From contig ML991814.1 in NCBI GenBank assembly GCA_010094025.1, positions 204,123-268,122 on the forward strand: 64,000 nt of DNA. Direction: 5' to 3'. The translations under genes and the position numbers were made by a program. The notes under the pieces are model-generated. The model saw nothing but the letters and a program-made list of their open reading frames with translations. It ran no database searches and was not told where the DNA came from. Origin of the DNA: Viridothelium virens. Taxonomy: Eukaryota; Ascomycota; Dothideomycetes; Trypetheliales; Trypetheliaceae. Positions 54,315 to 64,000 of the stretch are shown here, one piece after another. Positions within the stretch are counted from its first letter, which is position 1. The number at the start of each line of letters is the position of its first letter.

Positions 54315-55809
54315 ATGAATCGCCCAGGTCAGCAACGGGATATGGTATTTTGCCACGAGTGCGAGAACGAGTGGTACAGAGACGAGCATGGTTTAATGTG
54401 TCCAACTTGTCACTCGGATTTCACAGAAATCGTAGGTTTTATCATTGAACTCGGTCTCAGAGGGAGTTGGTAATGCGCGTGTTGCTGGTGGCTAACAAAT
54501 CAATGTGCGATAGATTGAGCAAGAACATGACCCAAGAGTTGAGCGACAATTACATGCGGACGATGAGGACTCAGAGTCATTACCTAGCTTACTACATGAA
54601 CATGAACATCAGCATAACCCGTGGCGCGACGCTCCTGATCCAGATGAAGAAGACATTGATGGAGTTGGTAATATGTGGCAACATGAATCTCGGGATCGAT
54701 CACGGACACCACAGCAACCTGAACTGGCTGACGGCCATCCTCTTATGCAGAATTTTGCCACCATGCTCCAAGGCATCGCAGGAAGATCGATGAGCCCGAG
54801 AATGCACCCAGATGATCCAGCGAGCGCAAATAGGGCTGGGACGAGGATTTTGCGACATGGTCCACATATGGAGATACGACGAGAAGGGCCAAATGCTTCC
54901 TTTTACTTCTCGTCATATTCGTCCGGCCCAAGCACGTTCGGTGGAAGTGGACGCCAAGATCCTCAAGATCATTTTGGCGGCATCCCAAGGTCAGTAGTTC
55001 TTGGCAGTTCTGCTGTGGTAGTCCCACTTTGCTGACTCGAAGCGAGTAGCATGATGGCTCAATTATTTGCCGAGCTGGAACCCGGCATGTCTCCGTCAGG
55101 ACGTCGAAATCGTGGAGCCCCAGGATCCCCTGATGCGCCACCGATGAGCCCGCTTCAGATGGTATTTTCATCAATTTTTGGTCCTCCAGGAGGCATCCAC
55201 GGAGATGCAGTATATTCACAAGAAGCTTTTGATCGGGTAATGTCACAACTGATGGAGCAAAACCAAACGGGAACTGCTCCCGGGCCAGCATCTGCAGAAG
55301 CAATTGCTTCTTTACCGGCTAAGAGAGTGGATAAGAGCATGCTTGATGATCAAGGCAAAGCAGAGTGCAGTATATGTATGGAAGAGGTGAAGCTCGACGA
55401 TAGCGTTACCGCGTTACCATGCAAGCATTGGTTTCATCCAGACTGCATTAAAGCCTGGCTCAACGAGCACGACACGTGCCCACATTGTCGGGAAGGTATC
55501 ATGCCAAAGGATGTCACTAATAGCCAGACTAGCAGTGTCAGAACGCCAGATCAGCCACCGCTCCACAGTCAGAATCCTTGGTCTCCAGGATTCCATCGCG
55601 GTTCCGGTTCGCAGGAGAATCCTTGGGTAATCACCACAGAAAGTCGAAGAAGTTCAAGACATCCTTTCTCAGAGTCTAGGCATAGTAGCTCTGGAAGAAG
55701 TAGTGGCCACAGCCGTCGTAGTAGCAATGGACCGGATGGCGGTGGAGGAGGTGGTTTCACGGACAGAGTACGCAGCATGTTTGGTGGAGGGTCGAGCAGC
55801 CGACATTAA
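54315..55809 (+). CDS. RING-H2 E3 ubiquitin ligase with N-terminal zinc ribbon
   Basis: Exons 54315..54431, 54514..54989 and 55050..55809 give 450 residues. The N-terminus (VFCHECENEWYRDEHGLMCP followed by TCHSDF) is a four-cysteine zinc ribbon as in RNF126/RNF115-type ligases. A disordered acidic stretch follows. The C3H2C3 RING is complete near residues 303-345: CSICMEEVKLDDSVTALPCK, then HWFHPDCIKAWLNEHDTCPH and CR, with every metal ligand present. The tail is Ser/Arg-rich and ends in GGGGGFTDRVRSMFGGGSSS. The zinc-ribbon plus C-terminal RING layout suggests a role in protein quality control, as in its animal relatives; fungal substrates are unknown. Confidence 0.9.
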
Positions 55810-56917
55810 CGTGATGTTAATTGTGTAGGCTTTAGGATTTCTCTACTGGGTATCTTCTTTGAGGGCAACCAGTACTTCTCAAGTTTCAAGATGGGATGGC
55901 TCCGGGCTTAGTATTCACGGAGATTTGGTAGCTGATCATACTCACGCTCACCTTAACAATGGGAATGAGCGAGGTCTCTGCAGTGCTCTTAGATCAAAGA
56001 TTCAGCCGCCAGTAGAACCTCACATTTGCGCCCAAATGATACGTGCATCAGCAACGCCCCGAATTGATGTGGCGCTAGGGAGAGAGGCAAAAACTGAAAT
56101 CAATCATCGGCCCCTTGAAGGCGGAGAGCCATTAAGCGCTAGTACCGAACGGTCACTGCCGAAGTCGCTGCCGCTTGTTCGGGCAAGAACAACGGACGTG
56201 CAGCTGGAGTGGTGGGTTACTGTAGATAGGTATGTACGGAGTACTCCGTGTCGAGTTGGAAACGTGACAAGCAACAAAAGGTTACGGCCGCTGTAAATCA
56301 ATAGCGCTAAATGCACACCGCACGATATTGAGCTCCATCGAGTATGAAGTGCGGCTACTCATCAGTCTATCAGCAGTACCAGCCGATAGTCTAGCAGGGG
56401 AAGAAAGACGATAAGGCGGGCATTGATTGGACCGTCTCTCATGCGACTTCGTTCGACAAAGTCGCATCATCGCTCCCGCATTGCCCAACCTCCCCCGTCA
56501 CCCACCCCGTCGTTGTTAAGCCGTCCGGTGAGTTTCTGACAAGCTCCACTCGTCTGTTTGCGAGCTCACCTGAATTCCGCCAGCTCGTGAGACTGTTTCC
56601 AAACAAATCTGCCGCCGTGAAGGGGCTTCCACTCGTTTACCTTGTTTGCTGACGCCTCCGTACCCTCGCTTCTCCGACCTCCTTCTCCGCCATCCTCCGC
56701 CGGCCAAGAATCCCACTCCAAACACCTCGTTGTGACATTTAGTTCCCTCCCAACCCTCTTTTCTCCTTCGGCTTCGCTCTCGATCGATCTGGGACTTAAG
56801 CAAGCTCTGCGGCTCGTCAATTCCTCAACTCCTTGGCCGTCCATCCCTCCGACCGACCTACTAATCCCTACATTCCACAGCTCAGCACGGTGGCTTGTTT
56901 AACAGAGCAGGGCTTAG
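55810..56917. other. Intergenic region upstream of BST1
   Basis: About 1.1 kb with no gene. It contains the overlapping inverted nonamers TACGGAGTA and TACTCCGTG (56235-56250) and, at its right, the BST1 promoter with CT-rich stretches near 56660-56790. Confidence 0.5.
56235..56250. repeat. Palindrome made of overlapping TACGGAGTA/TACTCCGTG
   Basis: The near-perfect dyad is a back-to-back pair of the nonamer TACTCCGTA, which is also found singly at 12511, 46486 (as TACGGAGTA) and 51706. Confidence 0.6.
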
Positions 56918-59900
56918 ATGCGGCGGCCGCCGTCTGGGTCAAACAGTGAGCACAGCGGTAGCCCTATACAACAACAATCGCTTGATGCCTTCGACCTGGA
57001 CTTCGAATCTGATGTTGGATCAGCACTTAGAATTTCCGGTGAAGTCGGCCGGTGGGATCACGCGAGTCAAAGGGGAGGAGCACAAAAAGACCGGTCACCA
57101 AATCTTTTAGCAAAACCACGCTCGAGAGAGTGGAAAACATTTGGGGCTGCAACGTTTTCAGCAGACGATGCCCTCTCCAATTCTGAGATTGTCTTCGACA
57201 AGGCGAAATTCGACGACGGGATGGCTGATACTCCAAAGCGGCCGAAAAATCGACTACGAAGCCCATGGGCAATTTCATTCTCGACAGTCGCGGCTACGCT
57301 CCTTTCTGCATTGCTCGTGATCCTCATCGTACAATCGTTTCTCACCCGTCAACTGGATCCGAAAGGATGCGAATTGAGCTACATGCGGCCCGCCTTTGCG
57401 AAGTATTCCGACTTTGACACTGAGCATACTCGTTTCGCCAGCAAATACTCCCTGTATCTATATAGAGAAGGTGGTATTGATGAAGACACTAGGGTGAGTC
57501 TTCTGGACCAAGGTTAGAGCTATATTTTGCTGATATTTTGTAGGTCAAAGGAATTCCTGTACTCTTCATTCCTGGCAATGCTGGAAGTTACAAGCAAGTA
57601 CGCCCTCTCGCGGCCGAAGCTGCTAACTATTTCCACGATGTTCTTCGTCACGATGGGAATGCACTCAGGAATGGAAAGAGAACACTTGACTTCTTCTCAG
57701 TCGACTTCAATGAAGATATTACCGCATTTCACGGACAAACGTTGCTAGACCAAGCCGAGTACCTCAACGATGCTATTTCCTTCATTCTGTCGTTATACCA
57801 TGACCCCAATCGGTCAGTGAGAGAGACTGGTTTGCCTGACCCCAGCTCTGTCATGATCATCGGGCATTCTATGGGAGGTGTTGTTGCACGGACAATGCTG
57901 ACAATGCCGAATTACCAAACAAGTTCAATCAATACAATCGTCACTCTTTCGGCCCCACATAGTCGGCCCCCAGTCTCATTTGATGGCGAGATAGTTAAGA
58001 CGTATTCAAAGGTGAACAGTTATTGGAGAAGTGCTCATTCGCAGAAATGGGCAAACAAGAATCCTCTTTGGCATGTTACTCTAGTATCTATCACTGGGGG
58101 AGCGCTTGATACTATGGTTCCGTCCGAATACGCAAGCCTAGCGTCTATCGTTCCAGAGACTCATGGATTCACAGTCTTCACATCTTCCATACCGAATGTT
58201 TGGACGGGTATGGACCATCTCGCTATTATGTGGTGCGACCAATTCCGCAAAAGCGTGATCCGAGCGCTCTACGATGTTGCCGATGTACGCCGTCCATCTC
58301 AGACTCAACCGCGAGCAGAGCGCATGCGAATCTTTAGAAAACGGCTTCTAACAGGCATGGAGGATGTTGCTGAGAAGCTTCTTCCTCAAGAAGAGCCGCG
58401 TACACTTCTCACATTGGAGGACAAGTCAAACGCTATGGTCTCTCAAGGTGAGAGGCTAACCCTCCGAGAGTTTGGCAAAGCCAGAAAACCGCGAGCGCAT
58501 TTATTACCGATGCCTCCACAGGGGACAAACATGGAAGGGACCAGGTTCACGCTACTAAGCAATCAGCCTTTGGACGCCAATTCTCCACTAGAAGTGTTAT
58601 TCTGCAGCGTCTTTCCTCTTCAGGCCGAACAAAGGGCAGACGTCTTTTCGATGAACATGGACCTCTCCGGAGACAATACTGGCTCGACACGGCTTGCTTG
58701 CAAGAATGGGGCTAGTGATGCCATACTGCTACCTGCCTCAACTCGAGAGTCTGAATATCCCTTCGATCGCGCGCCAACTTTCTCGTATCTTCAATACGAT
58801 TTAGAAGCTCTTGCAGAGCATCAATTTGTCGCTGTTGTCGACAAAGCCAAAGAACCCACTGCTGGTTGGGTCATGGCCGGATTCTCTGCTGAGTCCGCGT
58901 CAACAATTCGGACTAATATTGGACTACGTACATTACTTACCTCTGGGCTTGACCTGCACATGCACAGCACTCGATCCATGGTTAATGAAATTAATATTCC
59001 CGCACTGTATTCTGGACTCCTGTCATATAAGATTAGCATAAGCAAGCAAGGCTGTGAGGGTGGTCAAGAATTGTTCACTCCGCTTCTGAGGCAGTATGTC
59101 TCTGAGCCATATGAGTCCAAATTCTTCGTCAATGTCAAGGAGGCCGACATCAACATCCATGGTGTAGCTCCCTACATGCCCCCACCTTTGAAAGGCATCA
59201 GTGCTGCCCAAGGTTTGTCTCTACAAATCTGGTCCGATCCAACATGCCATCACACTGTTTCGCTATCGTTGAAGCTCGATTTCATTGGTAGTATGGGCAA
59301 ATTGGTGATGAGATATCGAACTGTCTTTGCAGCCTTCCCGTTGGTAGCAGTCGCTCTTGTCCTTAGGAAGCAGTTCAGTGTGTACGATGACACCGGTACG
59401 TTCTGCCTATGCTCTGAAGTTTGAAGGGCTCACTAACGCGCCACAGGTATCTTTATGCCATTCGCTGAGGCCCTTGATCACAGTCTGAAGACTTCCCTAC
59501 CTGTGGTAGTAATGATCCTTAGCTTTCTGGCAATGTCTCTGGCAAATGCATCTCAAAAGAGTCAAAACGTGGTTCCAAATCGTCCATTGGACGCTGTTCG
59601 GAATGCTACTGAAAGTGCATCGGACTTTACGCAGAACGACCTACTTCTGGGGTCACAAGATCCATTCTTCTGGTTTCTCGTGCCTCTGTTTGGACTCATT
59701 AGTGTCGGAATCTGTGTTCTGATCAATTACGCAACCCTAATCATCACACATGGACTTGCCTTTGTCTACAGCCGACTCTGGTCAATTCCTCCAAAGAACG
59801 ATGACGGAAAGTGAGTTGTCCCACTCGTCATCACCGTGTAGTTTGATAGACTGACCCTAGTAAGACGAACACCAACTGCGTTCGCTGTCACGTCTCTGCG

Positions 59901-60584
59901 CCAGAGGATCATCACCACTGCCTTCCTAGTTCTGCTGGTTTCGACGGTTATTCCGTACCAATTTGCGTATATGGTATTGTGCATTGTGCAGTTCGCAACT
60001 TCGATACGAGCTCTACGACTACTGTGGGAGACTGTAAGTAAATTTCATCCGTAGTTCTAGCTGACTGGAGGCTGACTTGTGAAGCGGGCACCTGCGAACC
60101 ACAACTTCTTCAATTATACGCATACAATGCTTGTTCTCATGGTCTGGGTGCTTCCGATCAACTTGCCCGTTCTGGTTGTTTGGGTACATAATCTCGCCGT
60201 CCACTGGCTGACGCCGTTCTCGTCACATCACAACATACTCTCCGTCATGCCGTTCATCCTTTTGGTCGAAACGTTAAGTACTGGCCGAATGATACCACGA
60301 GTAACAACACGGTATGATGTTTACTTTTCCCATATTTTCCTACTTCTGTGCTAACACCGTGCAGCGTTCGGTTTGTCTCAAATATACTACTCATTATTCT
60401 GGCGCTTTACGCAGCTGTCTACGGGGTCTCATACGCTTACCTCCTCCATCACCTTGTCAACGTATTTTCCGCATGGCTGTTTGGGCTTCACATTGCCGAC
60501 AGCTCTTTTTCCTTTAGTGGCTTGAGTCACATATTGGACGAGCGAGTCGAAGATGGTAATAATGATATCAAGAAAAGACCGTAA
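56918..60584 (+). CDS. BST1: GPI inositol-deacylase Bst1 (PGAP1 family)
   Basis: Six exons (56918..57493, 57544..59395, 59447..59810, 59865..60033, 60085..60311, 60365..60584) give 1135 residues. A cytosolic N-terminus of about 125 residues precedes a transmembrane segment (AISFSTVAATLLSALLVILI). The luminal hydrolase domain follows: CELSYMRPAFAKYSDFDTEH, VKGIPVLFIPGNAGSYKQVR and the lipase nucleophile motif IIGHSMGGVVART (Ser in GHSMG near 299), with a later MDHLAIMWCDQFRK containing the expected His. The C-terminal third is a multi-pass membrane region (SLPVVVMILSFLAMSL, DPFFWFLVPLFGLISVGICV, HTMLVLMVWVLPINLPVLVV, SNILLIILALYAAVYGVSYA). Bst1 removes the inositol acyl chain from GPI anchors in the ER, which promotes export of GPI proteins. 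The exon 4 acceptor was taken at TAAG (59864) because the nearer TAG would break the frame. Confidence 0.94.
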
Positions 60585-61409
60585 TACACCTATACTCAGC
60601 TTTCTTTCTCATTCTTTCCCGTGTAACAGCATTTTCTGCTACTTGGCGCTGCAAGTCGGGTCACTGAGCGAATTTTCCATTCCCCAATTCCTTGGGGTGG
60701 CGAGCATCTGAAAAGAATTAATGCTAATGCTGGGCATCTTGTCGGCTTCACTGTACATATAGAGAGAAGACCTCGATTTTGCATAGCCTGCGTGACGGAT
60801 CCTCACGGGCTGGATTCCTGTCTGCTTCTGTCGAGGTTGGTTTGGGGTAAGTTTGGTAATGTATATAATGAGAGTAGTCGTAGGTCTCCAACTTAACAGT
60901 AGTTAGGGCCACAAAAGGGCAACAAGAAGTATATATCGTTTTTGTGTCAAAATGACGGTTTTGGAGGAGGGGCAAGGGATGCAATTCCACTTTTCAGTGC
61001 ATGAAATCCATCGCACATAGACCATACAAATCACCTCAAATGGTACCTCCCAATGTACTGATGTTTCCGGCGTTCGAGTTCGCGGCCAATTGGAATGATG
61101 CAGTTTCAAATACAGAAATACAGCGGTGCCTGATCGACAGCAGGGATACAGCTCCCCCAGATTTCATGACGCCATGCTACGGATGTAGCGGTTTCGGCAA
61201 TTGTTTTTCTCCCCACTCTTGAGATCAGCTCAACGAGTTTTGTGTCCAGGATTCGGCGGAGAATTACCGTCCTGTCCTACGTAATTTGGCACTAGCCGTA
61301 AATCAATTTAATATGTGTGTATATGTTGCTCAAGTTTTCCGAAATTTGCGAGTCCCATTTCCTTGGCAAGGTCTCCAAGTCGACCATATAACATTGACAG
61401 AGAAACATT
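60585..61409. other. Intergenic region between BST1 and the Yellow/MRJP-like gene
   Basis: It holds the BST1 3' flank and the next promoter. No gene or repeat was recognised in its 825 bp. Confidence 0.5.
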
Positions 61410-62748
61410 ATGAGGCCTACGCTGACCCTGGTAGCCCTTATAGCCCTCGTAGCGGGGGCTATCGCTCAAGTCACATTTCAAAATAGTTCCCAGACAATAC
61501 TGCGCGTCGATAATGGCTCCTACGGACCAGAGATCGAGGAGTATCATTACTACTACGACCAATGGCCTATCGGATTATCCGTCTCGAGCAAGGGCAGGCT
61601 TTTCGTCTGCTACACTCGAGGCGACTATCAATTCACTTTAGGAGAAGCTGTCAACAAGACTGCTGAGGTGCCGTATCCCGCTGGCCTCAACCTTCCCGCG
61701 TCCGAGACTAATACGACGTGGCATGGCATTCAATTTGGTAGTAATAATCAGACGGGACTTATCAGTGTACAAGCACTGTACATTACGCCAGCCACAGCAA
61801 ATCGCCCTGAAACACTATGGGTGCTGGATACTGGAAGACCCACGATCATGAACGCCCAAGGGGTGCCGACTATGCCGTACGGCCAGCCAGGTGGACCGAA
61901 GGTCATCGGAATCTCCTTAAATAACGATACGGTCTACGCGACGTACACTTTTCCATCGGATGTCCATTATCCCGACTCTTACATGAATGATATCCGATTT
62001 GGTAAGCCAAACCAATCGCAAGCTTCAATCTTTAAAAGGCTAAGTGTTTCCAGACCTCCGATCAAATGTGACCTCGAGCGGCCAAGGCATCGCCTACATC
62101 GTTGATAGCAGTAACGAAGGCCGCCCTGGCTTCATCATGCTCGATCTCGGAACCGGTGACTCTTGGCGACGCCTATCTCAGGACGCCTCCGTCCTCCGTG
62201 TCGACCAAGACGTACCGTCTTATCAAGGCCATCCCTTCTACCAGAACACGCTCGGCAGCCCGATCGGTCACCTTCAGGAGGGCCTCGACGGCATCCAGCT
62301 TTCACCAGATGGCAAGACAATCTACTACTCGCCCCTTACAGGTAACTACTTGTACTCAGTGCCCGCCGCCAATCTCCGGGAGAGGGATACCAATCCCCTG
62401 GCCGACCAAGCAGCGCATAACAATGTCAGTAACCTTGGCCAGCGCGGTGGTAACGCGAACGGCTTTGAGGGCGATTCAAATGGGCTGGTCTATCAGCTCA
62501 TGCCGGAGCACAACGCCATATATTACTACGATCCGCGGGATCTGCAAACGCACGGGTATGTACGGGATCCAAGGATCATCTGGCCTGACAGTGCAAGTAT
62601 TGGCGCGGATGGGTACTTTTACATGAATATCAATCAGTTGCCATACCAACCCATGTGGAACGGGGGTGTGGATTTGAGGATGCACCCTGGTGCGGTGCTG
62701 AGATGCAAGCTGCTAGGAAACGGAACGAAGATTTCAACGCTTGGGTGA
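61410..62748 (+). CDS. Secreted Yellow / major-royal-jelly-like protein
   Basis: Exons 61410..62001 and 62054..62748 give 428 residues. The N-terminus (MRPTLTLVALIALVAGAIAQ) is a signal peptide. The beta-propeller body carries family landmarks: WPIGLSVSSKGRLFVCYTRG, ALYITPATANRPETLWVLDT, GRP, GIAYIVDSSNEGRPGFIMLD, EGLDGIQLSPDGKTIYYSPL and GNYLYSVPA, with IIWPDSASIGADGYFYMNIN near the end. These features are shared with the Yellow/MRJP family of insects and with bacterial and fungal relatives. Several NxS/T sequons support secretion. The biochemical role in fungi is not established; binding or lactonase-like chemistry is only conjecture. The single intron (52 bp) is in phase 1. Confidence 0.86.
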
Positions 62749-62912
62749 GCCAGAAATCGGCTACTGCTTTACTTAGATTAGGGGAGAAAGCAAAAGCTGG
62801 AGAGGACAGAATAGAGAGGCAGGAACGCTGATCACCAAGATACCACATAGCCAAGTAGAAACGTATGGTCCATTTCTTTTCGTATCTTTCTATCGTTTTG
62901 TGTCCTACAGTC

Positions 62913-64000
62913 CTACAATCCTTTGGCAGAATTTACTGCGCGGACAATTCCATAACTTGCTCCTGCTGCAAGCGCACCAACAACTAGAGTATGTAATGCG
63001 CTCCACAATGCTGCTATTTTCGTGGTTCCCATCGCCTTCGCCTTAGCAAACCCAAACAGGAGCAAGATGGCCGCCGTTATGCCGATAGACAAGAAGAGAG
63101 CGAAATTAACGTTGTGAGAAGCAAAGTAGGGTATCATCGGGATAAGTCCTCCTGGAAGCTCGAGTTAGTTGTCTCTCAGTCAATCCCATTGCATCGACCT
63201 CCAACAAAGGACTGACCAATGAAATATGACGAGCCCATAGCAAGCGCCGACATCCAATTCTGGGAGGTTTTTGGCTTCTCCAACCGAAGTTCAAACGCCA
63301 TCATAAACTGCACCAAAGTCAGCCAGTCAGTTCTCTCCGACCCATTTATTCCACCTCATATCCTGTATTCTTAGGGAAAACCCCATCCTGCCACACCTTC
63401 CTCCACACCAAAAGTGGCATCTCCAACAAACAAAGCAAACCTCACATACATTAACCCACTCCTCCGGCCTCCTCCTCAACTCCTCCACTACTCCCCTCCC
63501 CGCCCCCGGACTAATCCCATACCCCGCCAAAACCCGATACGTCTTCTCCTCCACCCTCACCTCTCTCTCCCTCTCCCTTTGCCCCCTCACCTCCGCCTCC
63601 ACCACCCCCAATCCTGCCTCCACATCCCCCGCCCTGACCTGCATCTCCTGTCCCGCCGCCGCCGTCCCCAACGCCTCGACCTCCTTCTGCGCCCTTGCCT
63701 CCGCCACCTCATACTGCTTCTGCTCCGTCGCCGCCGCAAGATACGCACCGAGGCCCATAGAGATCGCGCCGGAGAACAACTCCGCGAGGCCGCCGAGGAT
63801 GACGAGGCGGGAGGAGCCGAGGGAGGAGAGGCCGGCGGTGAGGGCGAAGGGGACGGTCAGGCCGTCGGCGAGGCCGAGGCTGGTGTCGCGGAGGAGGGTG
63901 GAGCGTTTCTTGCGGTGGGGCGGGCGGGGTTCTGAGTGTGGGTGGCTGTCGTGGTTGTGGTGGTGGTGGAGATGGTGGTTGTGGGAGGGAGAGGGAGGGG
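62913..64000 (-). CDS. CCC1: CCC1/VIT1-family vacuolar iron/manganese transporter, 5' partial
   Basis: Exons >64000..63450, 63307..63217 and 63151..62913 are visible; the start lies beyond the window. The first visible stretch is His-rich (HNHHLHHHHNHD) and is followed by RKKRSTLLRDTSLGLADGLT, VPFALTAGLSSLGSSRLVIL and GGLAELFSGAISMGLGAYLA, the first transmembrane pair of the family. A charged membrane-proximal helix domain follows (QKQYEVAEARAQKEVEALGT; REREREVRVEEKTYRVLAGY), then FMMAFELRLEKPKTSQNWMS. The last hydrophobic segments are ALAMGSSYFIGGLIPMIPYF, FALFLSIGITAAILLLFGFA and IAALWSALHTLVVGALAAGA. Family members load Fe2+ or Mn2+ into the vacuole. The acidic central helices are the usual metal-binding part, here lengthened by a GC-island segment. 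Confidence 0.9.
63400..64000. other. GC island with C-to-G skew switch (centre ~63.75 kb), cut by window end
   Basis: 63541-63600 has about 36 C and 3 G; 63781-63840 about 33 G and 15 C. The left half is almost pure pyrimidine and the right half purine-rich. It covers the 5' exon of the CCC1-like gene. Confidence 0.75.

Noticed and set aside
1-64000. tRNA and 5S rRNA genes
   Set aside because: I looked for B-box-like GGTTCGANTCC and paired acceptor stems in the intergenic regions and found no credible candidate. A covariance-model scan would be decisive.

Overview
This 64 kb window is chromosomal DNA of a filamentous ascomycete (Pezizomycotina). The evidence is 26 protein-coding genes on both strands, spliced by short GT-AG introns (mostly 45-115 bp), and conserved fungal families in every region: the TOK potassium channel, Spc24, Fis1, a Bst1/PGAP1 deacylase, mitochondrial uS4 (Nam9), Irc3, the La protein, LSm4 and a fungal PTEN. 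The class within Pezizomycotina cannot be decided by eye. Exon joins were worked out by hand from splice signals and reading-frame continuity, and most close perfectly in frame. I found no tRNA, rRNA, CRISPR or intact transposon.

Layout. 1-8.8 kb: end of a GT90 glycosyltransferase, a TOK1-type K+ channel (-), then ETF-alpha (-) and a SWI3/RSC8 chromatin subunit (+) diverging from one short promoter. 9.4-15 kb: an FAD monooxygenase (-), a gene-poor 2.8 kb stretch with three tandem copies of a ~190 bp unit, and a secreted protein built of four degenerate repeats (-). 15.6-25 kb: an RRN5-like Pol I factor (-) diverging from the mitochondrial helicase IRC3 (+), then the La protein (-) diverging from mitochondrial uS4 (+). 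25.4-34 kb: a type I membrane protein (-) diverging from LSM4 (+), a PPR protein and PTEN/TEP1. 34-44 kb: a large AAA ATPase, an F-box/2EXR-like protein, an unknown Cys/His-rich nuclear protein, a small Asp/Tyr/Arg-rich protein and a multi-pass membrane protein. 46-64 kb: a GYF-domain protein, SPC24 (-) diverging from FIS1 (+), a RING-H2 E3 ligase, GPI inositol-deacylase BST1, a secreted Yellow/MRJP-like protein and a CCC1/VIT1-type transporter that runs off the right edge.

The genes are mostly housekeeping (chromatin, mitochondrion, RNA, ER, kinetochore). They do not form an obvious metabolic cluster.

The most unusual signal is compositional. At least seven GC-rich islands of about 0.5-0.9 kb (centres near 8.5, 24.7, 31.7, 38.0, 39.55, 52.2 and 63.75 kb) are strongly C-rich (pyrimidine) on their left half and strongly G-rich (purine) on their right half. 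I found no island of the opposite polarity. The switch happens inside protein-coding exons and creates long false antisense ORFs. It looks like a local, strand-asymmetric mutational or gene-conversion footprint, for example at recombination hotspots or initiation sites. Other points of interest are two neighbouring genes whose first coding exon is only the ATG, several other micro-exons, a tandem duplication in the PPR leader, and a recurring nonamer TACTCCGTA outside genes.
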